Translations under genes and position numbers: made by a program
Shown here: positions 34,585 through 46,567 of the stretch, piece by piece
Position numbering within the stretch: position 1 is the first letter of the stretch
How the letters are laid out: every line of letters begins with the position of its first letter
From: Megaleporinus macrocephalus
Lineage: Eukaryota > Chordata > Actinopteri > Characiformes > Anostomidae
Length of the DNA: 64,000 nucleotides
Reading direction: 5' to 3'
Assembly: GCA_021613375.1 (NCBI GenBank)
Contig: CM038720.1
Span: 6,053,962-6,117,961 of the forward strand
Notes under the pieces: generated by a model
What the model was told of the DNA's origin: nothing
The model's database searches: none
The model's input: the letters and a program-made list of their open reading frames with translations, nothing else

Positions 34585-34935
34585 AAGTTCTAAGGAATTA
34601 TTTGGGTGGTGCATCATAATCAGCACCGCAGTATCACTGACATGGCGGTGGTGTGTTGGTGTGTGTTGTGCTGGTGAGAGTGGATCAGATATAGCAGTGA
34701 TGCTGGAGTGTTTAAACACCTCAGTGTCACTGTTAGACTGAGAATAGTCCACCAACCAACAACATCCAGACAACAGCGTTCTGAGAGCACTGACGAAGAA
34801 CTAGAGGAACACAAACTGCAGCAGCAGATGAGCTACTGTCTCTGACTTTACATCTACAAGGTGGACCAGCAAGTAGTAGGAGTGTCTAATGGAGGGGGAA
34901 GAGAGTGGACACAGTGTTTAAACACTCCAGCAGAA
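34585..34935 (+). mobile_element. Foldback repeat family A, copy 2 (inner part)
   Basis: GTGTGTTGTGCTGGTGAG inner arm, GGAGTGTTTAAACACCTCAG, the centre (shortened), then CTACTGTCTCTGACTTTACA and the beginning of the right inner arm (GTGTTTAAACACTCCAGC). Outer arms are absent. Confidence 0.7.
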
Positions 34936-35059
34936 CATCTTAGGATATCTGAATGATCACCAAGCAGAAAGTCTGAGATATTTAATTAATATCTTTACTA
35001 GAAATTTGGTGGAAAACATGTAGCGGTCATATTGAACGTGAATTCAGTTGTTTGGGTGC
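34936..35059. other. Short spacer, partly duplicated
   Basis: The ACATGTAGCGGTCATAT segment recurs at about 35334 (ACATGTAGCAGTCATAT), part of a local duplication. Confidence 0.5.
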
Positions 35060-35335
35060 ATAACCCACAACCCATCCCAACCCCCACAATCCGAAACAAC
35101 TGCCTCTACTTAACCCAACTCCCACAACCCAACCCACCACCCACAACCAATCCCAACCCCCTCAACCCAACCCAACTGCCTTAACCCAACCAGACCCCCA
35201 CAATCAAACCCGACACCAACCGCTCCAACCCAAACGCTTCAGTAGATCAGTTGTGTCTGATATATAATTTCCTTATTAAAACTTTGTTAAATATGTCTGA
35301 AGTACCAAATCTCTGAGCCAGATTTCATTGAAACA
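35060..35335. repeat. CA-rich minisatellite and flank, duplicated at 36465-36708
   Basis: Degenerate CCCAACCCCCACAA units followed by GATCAGTTGTGTCTGATATA and a TTAAAACTTTGTTAAA segment. The same order reappears 1.4 kb to the right, so the two are a duplication. Confidence 0.8.
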
Positions 35336-36089
35336 TGTAGCAGTCATATAAAAGGTGAATTTCGTTGTTTGGGCGCATATACAGCGTTTGTACAGCAGAT
35401 TTTACACAAGAACTCATTTTTATCATACAGTGTGTCTAACATTATTCTTCCATTTAACATTTTGAAATGCTTTGCAAATGTGTTTATTTGTAATCCCCTC
35501 GTTTACCAGAGAGAGTGCGGTTCCCTCCATTCGCTGCTGCTCCTGAAGCCATTACCCAAAGGTCTTCTCCAGTTAATTGTGTCTTGAGTTGAAAGTAATG
35601 TGTTCTAACCAGAAACGGCATGCAATTAGCGTCTCGGTGTCTTAAAGCTGCGAATAGGTCTGATATGTAACGATCACCAACTTACACTGGCTTTAATTAG
35701 AATTCCAATTAATCCGCTGCCTTCTCCAAAGTAAACAGCTCAAATTAGTCTGCCTGCGTAAGGAGCTGTTGTCCAAGCTGCTGCATACATGACAACAAGC
35801 CAACTAGCTGTAGCAGCTGCGCTAGACAAGAGCTGAGAGAGCTCGTTTCTGACAGCTGGCTTGGTTTTTAGGTGGCACTAGGTGTCACAAGTTGCTGGAA
35901 GAAGCGAACCGCTCCCCCCTCCCTCCACCTGCCTCCTCCAAAACCAAGTGTGCTCCGACATTCCATCTCACGGAAAGAAAATCCGCGGAGTGACAGCCTG
36001 CCTGTGTCTGGCCACCGCTCTATTATTTAGAGCCTCCCTCTATCCCCAATGAGGGTCACTGCAGACATGGCAAAGTCTCTTTTTGTCCC
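35336..36089. other. Single-copy region, candidate conserved element
   Basis: 35580-35780 contains CATGCAATTAGCGTCTCGG, GGCTTTAATTAGAATTCC and AATTAATCCGCTGCC, close-packed homeodomain-like sites in repeat-free DNA. No exon supported. Confidence 0.4.
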
Positions 36090-36710
36090 CCACCAACTAC
36101 TCCAACCTAACCCCCCGAACTTAAACCCACACAATCCTACCTAACTGCCCAAACCCAACTGCCCAGGCCCCCCACCACAAATCAAACCAACTGCCTCAAC
36201 TTAACCCAACCCAACCAGCCCAAGCTTCAACCCATCCCAACCCCCACAACCAGCCCAATCCACAACCCATTCCAACCCCCACAACCAGCCCACCTGACAC
36301 CCATAACCCAAAACAACTGCTTCTACTTAACCCAAGCCCCACAACCCAACCTTACCCCACCAACCCACCACCTACAACCCATCCCAACTCTCTTAACCCA
36401 CCCCACCTAACCCCCACAACCCAATCACCTGACCTCCACAATCCAACCCAACTGCCTCAACCCAACCCACAACCCATCCCAACCCCCACAATCCGAAACA
36501 ACTGCCTCTACTTAACCCAACTCCCACAACCCAACCCACCTCCCACAACCAATCCCAACCCCCTTCAACCCTGACCTCCACAACCCAACCCAACTGCCTT
36601 AACCCAAACACTTCAGCAGATCAGTTGTGTCTGATATATAATTTCCTTATTAAAACTTTGTTAAACATGTCTGAGGTACCAAATCTCTGAGCCAGATTTC
36701 ATTGAATCGT
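36090..36710. repeat. CA-rich minisatellite (AACCCAACCC type)
   Basis: Degenerate array of CCCAACCCCCACAACC and AACTGCCTCAACCCAACC, with strong C/A asymmetry. The right part repeats 35060-35335. It resembles telomere repeats only superficially (no TTAGGG). Minus-strand Gly/Val/Trp frames are artefacts. Confidence 0.88.
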
Positions 36711-38149
36711 GAGATGAGTTTAGCTAGGATGATCTTCCAATTGCTGTCGTTCCATTAGCATCAGTGGTTATCTTCCCATGACTTGGAGAAAGCGTGTGCT
36801 AGCTGTCACCCCCGTAGCGCCGGTAGCACTGTGTGATTTAGAGGAGCCTCAGCTAATGGAAGTGGACGCCACTAATTTGAGGAGATAATTAGGGAAAATG
36901 CCAAAAAAGTAAATTAGGCTAAACTTAGCCCACGGCAGAGCGATTCCAAGTTCTGTCACTGACATGCCAAAATTACAACTTTGTCCTGGTTGACCAAACG
37001 TGTCTGATCTGATTGACTTCATTTATATTAACGGCAAACTCGTGTAAGACCCCCAGCTGGCAAGTCCAGCAACCCCACAGTCCCTCAAACCTGTGGCAAC
37101 CCGAAGCAAGGCCACTTCTAATTCGGTCACTTTTTGCCCTTGCCATCTTGTTTCGCCGCCCCAAAGCACGTGTCGATATCCAATCCATAACCCTGCTTAC
37201 AAGATGAGACCATCCCCTATAACGAAGAAAGGCATCAGCACTTTCCCCCCGCAGCTGGCTCGTTGGTATGCGCCCCACCGAGCTCCTGCGCCCATTACTC
37301 AGTCCCGAACTTCCCCCTGCAAGAGCCAGCGCGCAAAATCAATGGGATGTAATTTTTCTGATGCTCCGAAGAGAGAGAGAGAGGGAGGGAGAGGGAGTGA
37401 GCAAGGCCGAGATGTACCACCTTCCTACTCACGTTCCAATGTGCGAATGCCGAGAGAACGGAATCCCTGGATTAGGAAGAAACAGACTCTAACTGAAGGT
37501 TGCGTCCAGGCCTGTTTGTTGGAGGTGGAAGGGAAGGGCCTGCAGTATATCTGCCGGGAAGCAGCCACTTCTCCTCTCCTAATTGAAAAGGTAGTGATAA
37601 ACTATGCACTGGGTCAATGCCCTTCAAAGCCCATTACCTCACTCACAACCGAGCGCTCAATTGATTACAGCCCGAAACTGCTGAATCTCTTCTCTCGTGC
37701 ACTCACACTCTCCTCTCTCTCTCCTGGAGTCCGTCGGATCCAACATGTGCGAAAGGAAAATCGGGAAACGTGTGAACGTCTGCCGTCAATGACATCAACA
37801 AATGCTCATCTGATTCATCAAAGCAAAACCTCAAACCTTCCTGCTTCTGTTGGTTAGTTCTGAGACACAAGTTTCTGTTATTCTGTCAAGTTTTGCCAGG
37901 ATCTTGCTGAGTATTCCCAGACACTGGATCATTTCCTAAGGGTAACGTGCTGCCTCAGCCATCGAGGGGTTAAATGTTTAGGTATCCACAAAACTAAACA
38001 CATGGATCGAGATATTCTACCCCGTTTCCACACATGAACACAGTCACTCAGGGGTCTTAATGCTCAATTTACTCTCAACTTATTCACCTGATGATCAGAT
38101 GAAGTTAATCTCTATAACCAAGAACTATCTAGAACATAACATCTCAATT
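36711..38149. other. Single-copy region with a 254-codon open frame
   Basis: 36720-36900 has CCTCAGCTAATGGAAGTG and GAGATAATTAGGGAAAATGC and may be a conserved element. 37093-37857 on plus is open for 254 codons with no recognisable domain and a small (GA)n inside. Composition and lack of splice context make it more likely a chance frame in GC-richer non-coding DNA than a gene. Confidence 0.35.
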
Positions 38150-39905
38150 AAGGTATTACCTCAGCTGTAAGCATTAGCTGCTGCTAAACGCCGCAAACTA
38201 TCGAGAACATTACATCTCAGTCAATATAGTATCTCAGCTGTTAATGTTAGCTAGTGCTAAATGCAAGAACTTACTAGAACATAACATCTGTTAATATTTT
38301 ACCTCAGCTGTAAGCATTAGCTAGTGCTAAATGCCACAAACTATCTAGAACATTACATCTCTGTTAATATATTACCTCAGCTGTAAGCATTAGCTAGTGC
38401 TAAATGCCACAAACTATCTAGAACATTACATCTCTGTTAATATATTACCTCAGCTGTAAGCATTAGCTAGTGCTAAATGCCACAAACTATCTAGAACATT
38501 ACATCTCTGTTAATATATTACCTCGGCTGTAAGCATTAGCTAGCTCTAAACTGCAAGGACTATTTGGAACATTACATCTCAGTCAATATAGTATCTCAGC
38601 TGTTAATGTTAGCTAGTGCTAAATGCAAGAACGTTCTAGAACATAACATCTGTTAATATTTTACCTCAGCTGTAAGCATTAGCTAGTGCTAAATGCCACA
38701 AACTATCTAGAACATTACATCTCTGTTAATGTATTACCTCGGCTGTAAGCATTAGCTAGCTCTAAACTGCAAGGACTATTTGGAACATTACTTAGTCAAT
38801 ATAGTATCTCAGCTGTTCGTGTTAGCTAGTGCTAAATGCAAGGAACAATCCAGAACATTGCATTTCAGTTAATATATTACCTTAGCTGTTAACATTAGCT
38901 AGTGCTAAACTGCAAGAACTATCTAGAACATAACATCTGTTAATATATAACTTCAGCTGTAAGCATTAGCTGCTGCTAAATGCCAGGAACAATCCAGAAC
39001 ATTACATTTTAGTTAACATATTACCTCAGCTGTTAGCTAGCACTTAATGTCAATAACTATCTAGAACACAAACCAAGAGCTTTCTAGAACATTGCATCTC
39101 TGTTAATATATTACCTCAGCTTGTAGCATTAGCTAGTGCTAAATGCCAGGAACAATCCAGAACATTACATTTTAGTTAACATATTACCTCAGCTGTTAGC
39201 TAGCACTTAATGTCAATAACTATCTAGAACACAAACCAAGAGCTTTCTAGAACATTGCATCTCTGTTAATATATTATTTCAGCTGGTAGCATTAGCTAGT
39301 GCTAAATGCCAGGAACAATCCAGAACATTACATGTCAGTTAACATATTACCTCAGCTGTTAGCTAGCACTTAATGTCAATAACTATCTAGAACACAAACC
39401 AAGAGCTTTCTAGAACATTAAGTCTGCTTTAATATATTACCTCATCTGTTAACATTAACTTATGGTAAACAGTAAGAAGTTTATATTTTTTAGAAAATTA
39501 TAGAAAATCGAAAAATCTAAATTCTAAAAAATCTCCCCTAACATATTACCTCAGCTGTTAGCGTTAGCTAGCGCTAAATGTCAAGAACTATCTAAGACAT
39601 TACAACTTATTTGATACATTACCTCAGCTGTTAGCATTAGTTAGCACTGAATGCTAAGAATTTTCTAGATCATTTGCATGTTAGTATATTACCTCAGCTG
39701 TTAGCGTTAGCTAGCACTAAATGTCAACAAGTTCCTAGAACATCAGATCTTCATTAATTACCTCAGCTATTTGTGTTAGCTAGGGCCAAACGCCATGAAC
39801 TTTCCAGAACATCTCTTTTAATGAATTTCCTCATATGATTATTTAAATGACTAAATTCTAGAAAGTCTCCCCTAATGTATTAGCTCAGTCATCAGTGTTA
39901 GCTAG
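38150..39905. repeat. 73-bp tandem array
   Basis: About 24 units around TATTACCTCAGCTGTAAGCA, TTAGCTAGTGCTAAATGCC and CTATCTAGAACATTACATC. The best-conserved units (38270-38560) are spaced exactly 73 bp. The right half contains larger blocks repeated at about 120 bp (AACACAAACCAAGAGCTTTC) and becomes degenerate after 39430. Confidence 0.93.
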
Positions 39906-39929
39906 TGCTAAATGGCCAAAGAAACACAA

Positions 39930-40115
39930 TTTTTATTTTTCCACAAAAATTAAATGCAGCAACTGGTGTTTATATTGTGGATCTATTTCATAATGAATGG
40001 ACCAATAGAAATGCTCCAAAAAAGCTAGGAAAAAATTCTGGTTCCATTGACTGTTTTTCATTGGACAGCGACAATAATTATTTTGAAATACTTACATTTT
40101 CCTTGTCTGCAGTTT
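39930..40115 (-). repeat. Dispersed repeat family B, minus copy
   Basis: TGAATGGACCAATAGAAATG, then CTGGTTCCATTGACTG; on the right edge TTTTTCATTGGACAGCGACA occurs in plus orientation, so the copy is rearranged. Confidence 0.6.
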
Positions 40116-40171
40116 TCCCTCCGAGGTTGTAAATACTGACAGATGAGGACGAATTGTATTCATATTTTTCA

Positions 40172-40239
40172 TTCCACCTTAAATGGTATCAGTTTCCGGA
40201 GACGCCAGAACGTAAACTGCTGCACCATTTAAGGTGGAA
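40172..40239. mobile_element. 68-bp perfect-ended foldback
   Basis: TTCCACCTTAAATGGT at 40172-40187 and its exact inverse ACCATTTAAGGTGGAA at 40224-40239 enclose 36 bp. It resembles a very short MITE or a solo palindromic remnant. Confidence 0.6.
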
Positions 40240-40639
40240 CACGAAAACCTAAAAATGATTAATGAAAAGCTGACTTCAGCCTTCTGTCAGACACAAAGTG
40301 TTCAGCACACACATGCAGGTTTCTGCTCACTACAGCTGCGCCGTGGCCATCATTTACAAAATCCTCAAAACCAGACTTTATCCACTCAGTTGCAGCGACA
40401 GCAGAGTGTTTCCCATTGTTAGCTCTTAGCTTCCACATAATGCTAACGGCTCTGGCACTTGGGAGAGATATGTCTTGGGTGGAGCTACTCGGATGGGGTG
40501 GTATTATTCTAATGAGCCCCCACTTGAAGTAGAACAGTGACAGATCTAAATGGTTTTAATGCAGACTATATGACTTAAATAATTCTACAGTTTAAGTGTA
40601 TTTGAAAGTAGATTCAATAAATATCAATATTAATGTGCA
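40240..40639. other. Single-copy spacer
   Basis: Nothing recognised. Confidence 0.5.
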
Positions 40640-40960
40640 TGCAATTAGCATTCAAATAATAAATAATATAACTGAGCGGGAGCTTTTAAACACTAAATAA
40701 AAGAGGCCCAAGTACTGATCCCTGTGGCACGCCACACGAAGCTGGGGCCAACTGCATAGATAGTACAACCAAGAACCAAGATAATGCAGGGCCAGTAGCA
40801 CCCAGCAAGAGTAGGCAAAAATGGGTTGATCCAGTGTAGCCATGAGATCCATCAAAATAAGAAAACTTCATGCCACTGAGGAGCATAGTTTCTGGGCTGT
40901 GATACTTCCATGCTGTGACATAGCTAGCAAAATGCAAAACAGCCATCTGTGGAATCTAAA
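40640..40960 (-). mobile_element. LINE reverse-transcriptase fragment
   Basis: The minus strand encodes SCGVPQGSVLGPLLFSV, the conserved block just after the palm motif in non-LTR retrotransposon reverse transcriptases. It is preceded by ALSWF, and a stop follows at once. It is a diverged single relative of the tandem units at 45749-48300. Confidence 0.65.
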
Positions 40961-42149
40961 CACAGTACAATCGTCTCGGTGGGCATCTGTTATCTTACGC
41001 AACGCACCAAGGCAGGTAGCGCTCCCCTACTAGCGTGTTCAGCCAGCCAGCAATTAAAAAAAAAAAGAAAAGAAAGAAAGTCACTTTTTGTGGATGGGAG
41101 CCCATGGTAGCGCTCACCCACCTGGAGCTGTAGAATCACGAGACGATGAGGGGGGAGATCTAGCTAGTGGATGGGAATAGACAATAAATATCTTGGAAGA
41201 AAATGGGAAAAACCAAAACCCTTCAAGCCCTTCAAGGAACTTGCACGGACAAGACCACAGTAGACCGTAGACCAGGGGTATTTAATTAGAATATAGCAGG
41301 GGCGTGGCAGCAAATTCTGGGCCCTGTACACTCTCAATGTCAGAGGACCCCTATTTATGCCAGTACACAAGGAACGTGAGCAAAAAATAAAAAATCAGGA
41401 TTTTCATGGGCCCCTCGGGCCCTGGGTAGTAAGGTCCACTTTTCCCCCCACTACCACACCCATGAAATTCAGTAACGTCCGGTTATAGGAGATTTCCTCA
41501 GGCAAAGGTCTGGACCGTCACCCCACCTCTTCGGAGGACCAATGTTTCTATATTTCTAGTATTAGAACATTTAATATATGCAGTCATCGTGTAGAGGGAG
41601 GACAATAAACACACAAATAAACAGGGATTGCCAAGGAGAATAAAGGAATAAAGGATATGAAAAAAAAATGGAGAGATGAAAAAAACTAACAAACAAACAA
41701 ACAAACAAACATAAGCATATATACATACAAACAAACTGATAAAATAAAAGAAAAAGTGAGAAGAGAAGACAGAAATGATAATATTTTACTCTTAGAGGGA
41801 GCTGAAGCCATCTATAATACCTACCATAAATTATTTTTTTGTGTTTATGTGTGTGAGTGTGTGTGTGTATATGTATGTGTGTGTTAATATGTGGCCAGGA
41901 ACATTCAGGTAGGGGCACCACAGGTAGGTTAGAAAAGAAAACGGAAGTTAAGGCGGTTCTAGAATATTGTTAAGTGTTGACCATGTTTTATTGTATTCTT
42001 GAGATTTATTTTTATTCGTGTTCTATTAGGAAATGTTTCCAGTGATTGATGGTAATCTTTCTGTCATCATTTCTAACTTGAGTTCTGATTCAGTGCCATA
42101 TCCTGTGTATTTAAGTTACCTAGTATCAGCATCTTATACCATCAGCTAC
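40961..42149. other. Spacer with possible old DNA-element pieces
   Basis: 41270-41475 contains GACCAGGGGTATTTAATTAG and GGGCCCCTCGGGCCCTGGG, suggestive of an old hAT-like fragment, but ends and duplications cannot be defined. 41690-41720 has (CAAA)n and 41845-41885 a GT run. No gene. Confidence 0.35.
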
Positions 42150-43165
42150 TGAAACACCAACACATACCTTCGTAACTTCATACTTAAGAACATTCTTAAA
42201 ATTACGTATGTTTCCCGAAAGCCTTCGTAACTAACGTAGTACGTAAAGTCATTCGTAAATGTAAGAGTAATCCGACCCACTCGTAACTCACTAAGTTCTT
42301 CTTAACTCGAAGTTCACGTGCAATTCTGTCTCAAAAACAAAAGAGGGCGCTAATCATCTTTTTAAAAACTCATTGTTCTGTGCATGGACACGTATTTATA
42401 CAAACATGAATTCATGAAGATTTAAAATCACATTTAAAAGCGTAATTGCATCACGTATATTACAGCCAACGTCAACAAATATCATATCCAAGAGCTTAAA
42501 TTCTGTAAACAGTAACTTCTAGTATAAACAGGTGTTTGTTTGTATCAGGGTGTAGTGGGACGCCAACTATCTACCACTCTGAAGATCAATACTGTGCATA
42601 AATGTACTTTTTACTTTTTTTATTTCAGGATTGGAATTATAGTAATCTCGTGAAACAAACAGTATAAACTGCTTAAAGTACAATACATTATTTGTTGATT
42701 TACACATATAAATTTACATATTTTTAATTAATTCTCTTCCAGTGTTACAGTCGTAGTAGTAAATTACTTGCGTTTGCGTGGCTGGTGTGCCGTGTTAGGA
42801 AGGCTATTTATTGGCTCAGCGTGCTATAGACAACAATTGCAAGCGCAATGTTTTAATTTATATTTTTTTTTATATAAAAGTAATGTAAATCCTTATTTGT
42901 TGTTCTTTTTTATTATAGTTATTTACATAACAATACATTTGTGGCATAATAATGAGAAAACCTATGTAAATCGGTGGTTCAGTTCTCGATTGGCAGTGCC
43001 TATTCAGCGCTGACACGAGGGGCGGAGTCAACAAAGAGCTACTTGAAACTAGTTCGTAAGTTTGGAGACTAAGAAGGCGTTCGGGAAACACTCGCAAAAT
43101 TGTGGTTCTTAAACTAACGTTGTTCTTAAAGTTGCTCGTAAATCACTAAAATCAATCGTTTTCGG
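42150..43165. mobile_element. ~1-kb element with terminal inverted repeats
   Basis: Left GTATGTTTCCCGAAAGCCTT (about 42207) is inverted on the right as GAGTGTTTCCCGAACGCCTT (about 43070), with further flanking similarity (TTCTTAAAATTACG / AAGAACCACAATTTTGCG). TTTCCCGAAAGC ends are common in fish Harbinger-type MITEs. There is no transposase; the 81-codon frame inside has no domain. Outer ends are not precisely set. Confidence 0.5.
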
Positions 43166-43844
43166 TAAACGCACTCCAGTATATTTCAGTATATTTACTG
43201 TTTAAATGCTGAACTGAATTATTTATAAAGCTCCAAATATATTTTTTTCCTTACTGCAAGTAAAAACAAGGGCTTTTAAAAAAAACTGCATCTTAAAGTG
43301 TTTATTTATAGAGAAAGTAAATAAAACATGGTTCTTCTTGTTAACTCAGCTTCACAGATTAACATGTTGGTTGTACAGAGCGGTGTTCTTCAGAACTAGA
43401 CGAGCAGCTCCATTCCAGAACCGTTCCTGTTAAACACTCAGTTCTCTCTGTTCACTTTTCTGTTTTTAGAGCTCCTTATTCTTTCTGACTCGCTTTAGTC
43501 TCCAACTGCTGCTCCTCACTTCGTATCTCGCCCAATGTGCACAGATCTGATTGGCTGAGGAGCCTTCAGTGATCTTACAGTGGACGTGATTCTTTATTCT
43601 CTATTTGGATCCCCATTAGCTTCCACAATGTGGTCGCTAGTCTTCCTGTGGATCACCAAGACAAAATCAATCAAAATAAACAAACAAGAATCAATATAAA
43701 TCAAACAAATGCAACAGAAGACAAAAACTAAAGCGATTGGTCTCTGAGTTCACTGCGCCGTATAGCCCGTATACTGTAAAGACAAAGAAAAGCTCAGACT
43801 CTTAAAATAAACACAGTCTAAATTTAATCATTCTCGATAGTTTA
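43166..43844. other. Spacer
   Basis: 43600-43730 (TTTGGATCCCCATTAGCTTC) resembles the 3' end of a dispersed fish retroelement. Otherwise nothing. Confidence 0.4.
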
Positions 43845-44508
43845 TCAGTTTGGGTCCACATTGCACAGTCCATCTCAGGAGCAGCCTTCCCCTCACTACA
43901 GAACATCTACCACACCAGGGTCACCAGGAGGGCCCACAGCATAATCAGGGACAGTACACACCCCCAGCACACACTCTTCACACGTTTACCTTCAGGCAGA
44001 CGTTACAGGAGTGTGAAGTCCAGGACCACAAGACTGACAAACAGTTTCTACTCACAGGCCATCAGGCTTGTGAACACCTCACGCACTACCTCTCCAACCT
44101 CTCCTTTCTGAACTGGTTTTAACTGGTCTGATTTAAACTGCACCTTACACTCACTGTACTGTCAGAATACTGTTTACATTCACTACTCACACAAAACATT
44201 ATTGTTTACATTCGTTACTTGCAACTTGCACTTTATGGCTGCTGCTCTTCATACTTGCACATAAAAGCACACATAACTTTATTTTTTATTCTTTAACTAT
44301 AAAAATTTTTTTATCTACTTCAACTTATATTGTTATACCTTGTATATTTTGTATATATATTTTTTATTTCTTTTATTTGTTATCTTATCTATTGGTGAAT
44401 GGAGGAGCAGCAAAGTAAGAATTTCATTGTACAGTGTAACTGTCTGTTCTGCTGTACACATGACAATAAAACTCTTGAATCTTGAATCTTGAATCTTGAA
44501 TCTTGAAT
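43845..44508 (+). mobile_element. L2-like LINE, 5'-truncated 3' end
   Basis: The plus strand encodes the LINE ORF2 C-terminal block: RVTRRAHSIIRD, then LPSGRRYRSVKSRTTRL and NSFYSQAIRLVN. After the stop comes a 3' UTR with TAAGAATTTCATTGTAC, AATAAA at 44464 and five tandem CTTGAAT units (44474-44508). A terminal microsatellite instead of poly(A) is characteristic of L2/CR1-type LINEs. It is a truncated, dead copy. Confidence 0.85.
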
Positions 44509-44934
44509 CACATTGGACAACGTCTGGGTCCAGATCCGGACCACAGTCCTCCTATTAGTGACCCCTGCTGTAGACACTCCTGAGCCGAATTCTGCACAGC
44601 AATTTCATGTCCAGGGAATCTGCGGATTGCAGCTGTTAAAAATGACCTTCAGCAGCCGCGCTCTCGTTAAGCGGCCTTCTCCGAGAGGTCCTTCAGGTGC
44701 TCCTACACGGGGTTTGCCCCGGCATTAAAACTGAATCATCCTCAGAATTTCATGCCTGATCCAGAATGGCACTTGTCTCTGCTAATTGTAACGCCATTAC
44801 GCTAAGACTTTTCAACTGTGGCTTAATGGTTTTCCACATGAGCGCGCCGTCCCTCTTGATTAATTCTTGTGCAACGTCCGAACGGCCTGGACGGACGGTC
44901 CCTCTGTCTGTGGCCGGCTGATATCTGCAAAACT
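44509..44934. other. Single-copy region, candidate conserved element
   Basis: 44750-44890 (GCTAATTGTAACGCCATTAC, CTTGATTAATTCTTGTGC) is repeat-free with TAATT motifs. No exon. Confidence 0.4.
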
Positions 44935-45150
44935 GCAACTTTACAGGAGAGACCAAAAACATACTTAACTTTCAATGCGAGTCAATGGAACCAGAATATT
45001 TTCCAAGCTATTTTGAAGCACTTCTATTGGTCCATTCTTCATGAAAATAACAGACAGCGTAGACGACCATTGGTGTGTTCAAATAATTAGAAAACTCAAA
45101 ATCAACAAAAATGGAGATATATGTTTTTAATTGGATAGCAACGATATGTA
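44935..45150 (+). repeat. Dispersed repeat family B, copy
   Basis: GCAACTTTACAGGAGAGACC, GCGAGTCAATGGAACCAG, CACTTCTATTGGTCCATTC and AAAAATGGAGATATATG in the usual order. Confidence 0.75.
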
Positions 45151-45359
45151 TTGCATAGTGACCACACATTTTCAATGAATCATGCATGCAACACTGAGGT
45201 AAGACCTCCCCGCTGTCTGGGAATGTCAGATGATGTCCTTCATTCTCCTGAATAGCTTTGTCAGATTCTTTCAGGACACGGCTTTACAAACAGGACGGCC
45301 ATCTAACGAAATGCGTGACCCGCTCTCTTCAGGTTCATCTGCTCCTCATACAGCTAATC

Positions 45360-45361
<2 letters not shown>

Positions 45362-45398
<37 letters not shown>
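45362..45398. repeat. (CT)n microsatellite
   Basis: 18 CT units. Confidence 0.97.
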
Positions 45399-45400
<2 letters not shown>

Positions 45401-45748
45401 GTAACTTGGCCTATTTTCACGTTCATTAAAGGAAAGTCCCCTCGGGCCTCCAGGATTTTATTTTTCCTGTTCTTGCCATTTTTTTTACCCCCCTGTGCCT
45501 ATTTTTACCTCGGTCTTCCGAGACACCTTAAAATCAACCACCATTCGTGAAGCTGAAACGGTTTGGACAACGACGGATGGGTTTTCTTTTGAAAACAAAA
45601 TAGAAAGAAAGAAGTGATGTAGATGTGGGTGGGGGTTGAATGTAGTATTTGCATAATAGCCAAAAAAAAACACTAGTTTTTTTGAATACGCTGACGGTAA
45701 CTCGGTTACCATTTGCGTTTAATTACGTGCTGGAGAACAGAATGAACA
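45399..45748. other. Single-copy spacer
   Basis: Nothing recognised. Confidence 0.5.
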
Positions 45749-46507
45749 TGCAATTACAATCAAGGCTGGTCTTAGCATGCGCTCGGCTGTCATGGGCCAA
45801 TCAAGGAAGATGTTTAAGTACCATAAGACTGTCAATACAGAGGGAAACACATAGGAACTCAAAGACCTATTCATTTACTGACACGGCAGCCTAAAATAAT
45901 ACTAAATGGAAGTGACCCAACTACTGAGCTCTGTGGAACACCACAAGTGACAGTACCTGGGGCTAACTGCATCCTTCGTGAACAGGGCCAGTTTAAATGC
46001 ACAAGAGCACGCAAAGACAGAAGCAAGCTTCACACTGTTGTTAAATCAGGTAGCATCAAATAAATGACCCAAATCAGAATTAACCAAAGAGAACTCCATA
46101 TACATGCAATTACAATCAAGGCTGGTCTCAGTATGCATTTAGTTAGCTGTCATGGACCAATCACGGTACCATAACAGTCAATACACAGAAAAACACAGGT
46201 AACTGAATAACCCATCAATTTACGCATGTGGGACCCTTTAAATACTAAACTAAAGTGGCCCAAGTACTGAGTCCTGTGGAACACCACAAGTGACTGTTGA
46301 TAACTCTATTAAGACTAAACCAAGACTCAGCTGTCTAGAGACTAAACCAAGACTGTACAGAGCCAGAACAATACTTCCACGCTTTCCACAAGGAGAAGCT
46401 TGGAAAGGCATTAAGCTTTGCTGAGTAAATAAAAATAGATTTTTACACATATTACCTAAAATATGAATAAATAAATAATGTCCCCAAGTGCCTACAATGT
46501 TTGCACA

Positions 46508-46567
<60 letters not shown>

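Noticed and set aside
36090..36710. Telomere-like CCCAAC repeats
   Set aside because: Units are degenerate CCCAACCCCCACAA, not CCCTAA; no interstitial telomere.
37093..37857. 254-codon plus-strand frame
   Set aside because: No domain, promoter or splice context, a (GA)n inside, and mixed composition; kept only as a spacer note.
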